Shown here piece by piece: positions 61,301-64,000 of a DNA stretch of 64,000 nt. The notes under the pieces were generated by a model. The model saw nothing but the letters and a program-made list of their open reading frames with translations. It was not told where the DNA came from and ran no database searches. Within the stretch, counting starts at the first letter, position 1. Every line of letters starts with the position of its first letter. This DNA comes from Mercurialis annua (Eukaryota; Streptophyta; Magnoliopsida; Malpighiales; Euphorbiaceae): NCBI RefSeq assembly GCF_937616625.2, contig NC_065576.1, positions 32,762,628 through 32,826,627 on the forward strand, written 5' to 3'. Position numbers and translations under genes: made by a program.

Positions 61301-63943
61301 TCTGAAAACCGGTGCGGTGGTACAGGGACTTAGCTCACGTACCTTGCCTCGCAGGCATCCCTGTTTCAAACCACGCACCCGAACAATATGTTTAATGAAA
61401 TATATCGAACACTTTCCTTTTCAAAGCGTAATATCAAACATATTTAAAAACATGCACAGCAGGCACACAAACGTAAGGCCAGCTAGAACTACACACAGTG
61501 TCTTTGCAGACCAAAGACAAGAAGCTTGGCCCACCCGTAGGGGACACCATAAAACACCATATGCCTATTAAATAGCCACTTATTAGAGTTAGACAAAGTT
61601 AGGTTCCTATCAGAGTATATAGACAGAGGAACCATGACGTGGCCACAGGCATATCAAACCTATATACACTATTGCAGCATCTAAGAGTTTAAAGTGTTAT
61701 TTACACAACAACAGAATAAGCTTCCCTGATTGAAAAGGGTGGAAGCTCGACCAGACTCGGTAGCTAGGTACCTGAAAATAATAAACAACAACGGGGTCAG
61801 AAATATAAATATTTCTGAGTGAGTAGATAGGTTTACAGTTAAATACCAAAATCGCATATATACAAAATATCGGTATATAAAAATATTACCAGTCCTCGAT
61901 CCAAATGAAACTCTAATCCTGATTACGTTATAGTGCTATCATATATAATGCATATGCACACTCTTGTTTAATACAGGATGTGCTGTATACATAGGTATCA
62001 CAGCCATCTTGACTCTGTATAAGGTTGCTGGGCCGGAACTTAAATCACTGCCACCTCAGGACTACCCATTAGGTTTAAGCCGCTTAGCAAGCATCTGGCT
62101 TAAAACCTAATCTCAATATGTATGCTTATCATATTTACCTCTCATCTAGTTCATTAACACCGGTGATCACACAGTCCTATTGTTGCCCAATAGATAGCTC
62201 GTTTCAGTGGATCTTCCATGGCTAAGTTTCATACTTAGTGCGATTTATGATTTAAAAACAATTGAATAATAATATTCAAAAGTAAACAAATGAACTCACA
62301 AACACCGCTAGGTCTAGAACTCAATCATGTGGTTGAGGTCAGACTGCTCGCTAGCTGGTCGGACTAAACACACAAAGCAAACAGGATAAAACACATCAAT
62401 ATATGTTTCCTATAAAACTTCTAGGTCCTTAAACCAAGATCTAGGTCAAACATATAATCATTTAAACATATAGCACTTATGGTCTGTTTTCTTTTAAAAC
62501 CATATTATAAATTCTCGTTTTGAGAAAACGTTCTAACTTCTCTCTGGAAGTTATTTTAGGTATCACAATACCTAAAGAACACCATTTATAGTATAGACCT
62601 AATTGTCAAAACAATTCTCGGTCATATACTAAGTATTTAGCTAAACAGATTGCTAAATCTTTAAAACCGTTTAAACGTTGACTTTAACTCTTTTAAAGTC
62701 CTTTATAAACGTTTAACCTTACTTTTAAAATCTCCTTTTAAAAGTCTTTAGGTTTAGGTTATAAAACCTTTTCACTTTCTTCTATCACAAGTTATCATTT
62801 TAAAATATCTAACTTTAGTTTAAAAACATTTATTAAAAATGTTTTAGGTTCGGTTGGAAAACACCTCGGGTTTCTAGGCGAAAGCACGTCGGAATCGCCC
62901 CCGGAAAGTCCCCGAAAAGCCCGAAGGAAACGAACCCCGACTGCCCGTCAGGGCAGCTGTGCGCCCACACAGCAGTACTGTGCGGTCGCACAGCATTTCA
63001 TTGTTGTGCGCCCGCACAGCGGGCTGCGCACACGCACAGTCCCGGAAATGAATTTCCGGGAACCCCCGTCCTGCTTAAAACGTTCAAAAACGCTATTCTA
63101 ACGTCCACAATCACGTATACACAATTCAAAATAAATACGGACGTTTAAAACGATAATTCGATACGGTAACCGTTTATAAACGAGTTTATATTCGAAATAA
63201 ATCGAAATAAACGTTTAATACGGATATAAAACCTCGATTACGTGAGTAATCGTTGAATTAATTGAGTTAGAATCGAGAAACGGACGAAACGAATTGGAAC
63301 CGCCCAAAACCCTAGCTCCGTCGCACTACAGAGAGCTTAGTAGCTCAATCTTTCTTTTCAAAAGAAAGAAATAAGGCTCTGTGCCTTATTTTGATAACAT
63401 AAGGTTATATATATACTTAATTGGCTAAATGTCTACTTTAGTACTAGCTTCTTAATTAGTCGTCCGTAGCTCAAACGGAAACGATTTCCAAATTTCGTGA
63501 AAATTTTACCAAAAATCTAATAAAATATAAAAAGAATAAAAATATTATTTTTATTCCCATCCGACTTATATTTTATTTTTAATAAATCATTTTTGACTTA
63601 TTAAGCCCGCATTGACTGCGCTTGATAAAATTTCTGCTTCCAAATTTTATCAAATTTTCACGATAACCTTTTTAAATTATTTCGTGGATATTAGCAACAA
63701 AAATATTCGCTAGGGACTTATGAATTATTCTGCATCCAATTCATAAATCCAAATTATCACCGTTAACTATATAGTTAATCAAATTTAAATTCTAAAATTT
63801 AAATTTGTAATCCTATAACCATATTAAAAATTTAGGGACACTTGTAAATTAAATTTATCTTTAAATTTAATTTACCTACTCCCGTCTAATAAAATATTAG
63901 ACACCTGGCTATATTTTAATCCTTAAATTTCCGGGTTATTACA
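61301..63943 (-). repeat. E3 5' LTR, U3-side part (continuation after E4)
   Basis: Matches 42654-45266 of the 3' LTR and resumes at TCTGAAAACCGGTGCGG. Its palindrome cluster (62939-63050) has a 26-bp extra segment at 62995-63020 relative to the 3' LTR. Confidence 0.92.
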
Positions 63944-63948
63944 CCCAA

Positions 63949-64000
63949 ACAACCATTTGTAAAACGCATTCAAAATATTTATAAATCCGGAAAAATGCCC
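63949..64000 (-). mobile_element. E5 continuation to the window edge
   Basis: The reverse complement (TTTTTCCGGATTTATAAATA...) matches the E2 interior just upstream (about 34140-34185) of the part matched by 41886-42366. This confirms that E3 sits inside one continuous host element. E5 runs off the window. Confidence 0.75.

Larger units (their letters stand above)
42367..63943 (-). mobile_element. LTR retrotransposon E3 encoding only a gag-like protein (TR-GAG type)
   Basis: A complete element, ~10.2 kb once the nested E4 is subtracted, with perfect CCCAA duplications (42362-42366 and 63944-63948). LTRs are ~2.9 kb. The interior (45267-49608) holds a primer site, one gag-like frame and a polypurine tract, but no protease, RT or integrase. 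E4 sits in its 5' LTR. The layout matches what is described as terminal-repeat retrotransposons with a GAG domain. Confidence 0.92.

Overview
The window is plant nuclear DNA, most likely from a eudicot. It is AT-rich and intergenic in character. It holds one recognisable host gene, for cytosolic ribosomal protein L8 (uL2 family), with a single GT-AG intron and a typical plant ribosomal-protein promoter (site II and telo-box motifs). I cannot name the species. Almost everything else is transposable-element DNA of many classes, much of it with target-site duplications (TSDs) that can be read directly.

Layout. 1-3134: a decayed Ty3/gypsy element whose protease region is split by a small DNA transposon and whose RT-RNaseH-integrase part is deleted. 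3861-6430: RPL8. 6845-9876: a tRNA-derived SINE, a ~0.95 kb fold-back element, a hAT-type MITE, a Stowaway-like MITE and a Mutator-type MITE. 11.2-13.5 kb: a degenerate tandem array cut by a 947-bp non-autonomous Helitron. 14801-16360: a Mutator-like element with long inverted repeats and a clean two-exon coding fragment. 16.5-19.3 kb: three Stowaway-like MITEs, a hAT element with a decayed TTF-type transposase fragment, and Helitron ends. 20.2-23.5 kb: a higher-order tandem array built from ~190-bp monomers. 24.36-24.51 kb: an array of short palindromes. 24.5-27.6 kb: AT-rich DNA with a long (AAT)n microsatellite.

The right 36 kb is a nested stack of LTR retrotransposons. E1 (+ strand, 5' LTR 27587-30145, gag remnant 40641-41885) is split by E2 (+ strand, 30385-40635, TSD CTTAT, no coding capacity). 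E1 abuts E5 (- strand, truncated), which is split by E3 (- strand, 42367-63943, TSD CCCAA, encoding only a gag-like protein). E3 is split by E4 (- strand, 49890-61295, TSD GCATT/ACATT), a nearly complete chromovirus of Tekay/Del type. E4 has gag, protease, reverse transcriptase, RNase H, integrase and a chromodomain-like tail, broken by three in-frame TAG codons and one frameshift.

The non-autonomous E2 and E3 share with E4 the initiator-Met tRNA primer site, the U5 end and the polypurine-tract context. E2 also shares the leader. This suggests that Tekay-type enzymes mobilised them. E2 and E3, which lack pol, also share a conserved noncoding island. All three LTR families carry a cluster of short palindromes, and in E2 and E3 the cluster differs between the two LTRs of the same element.
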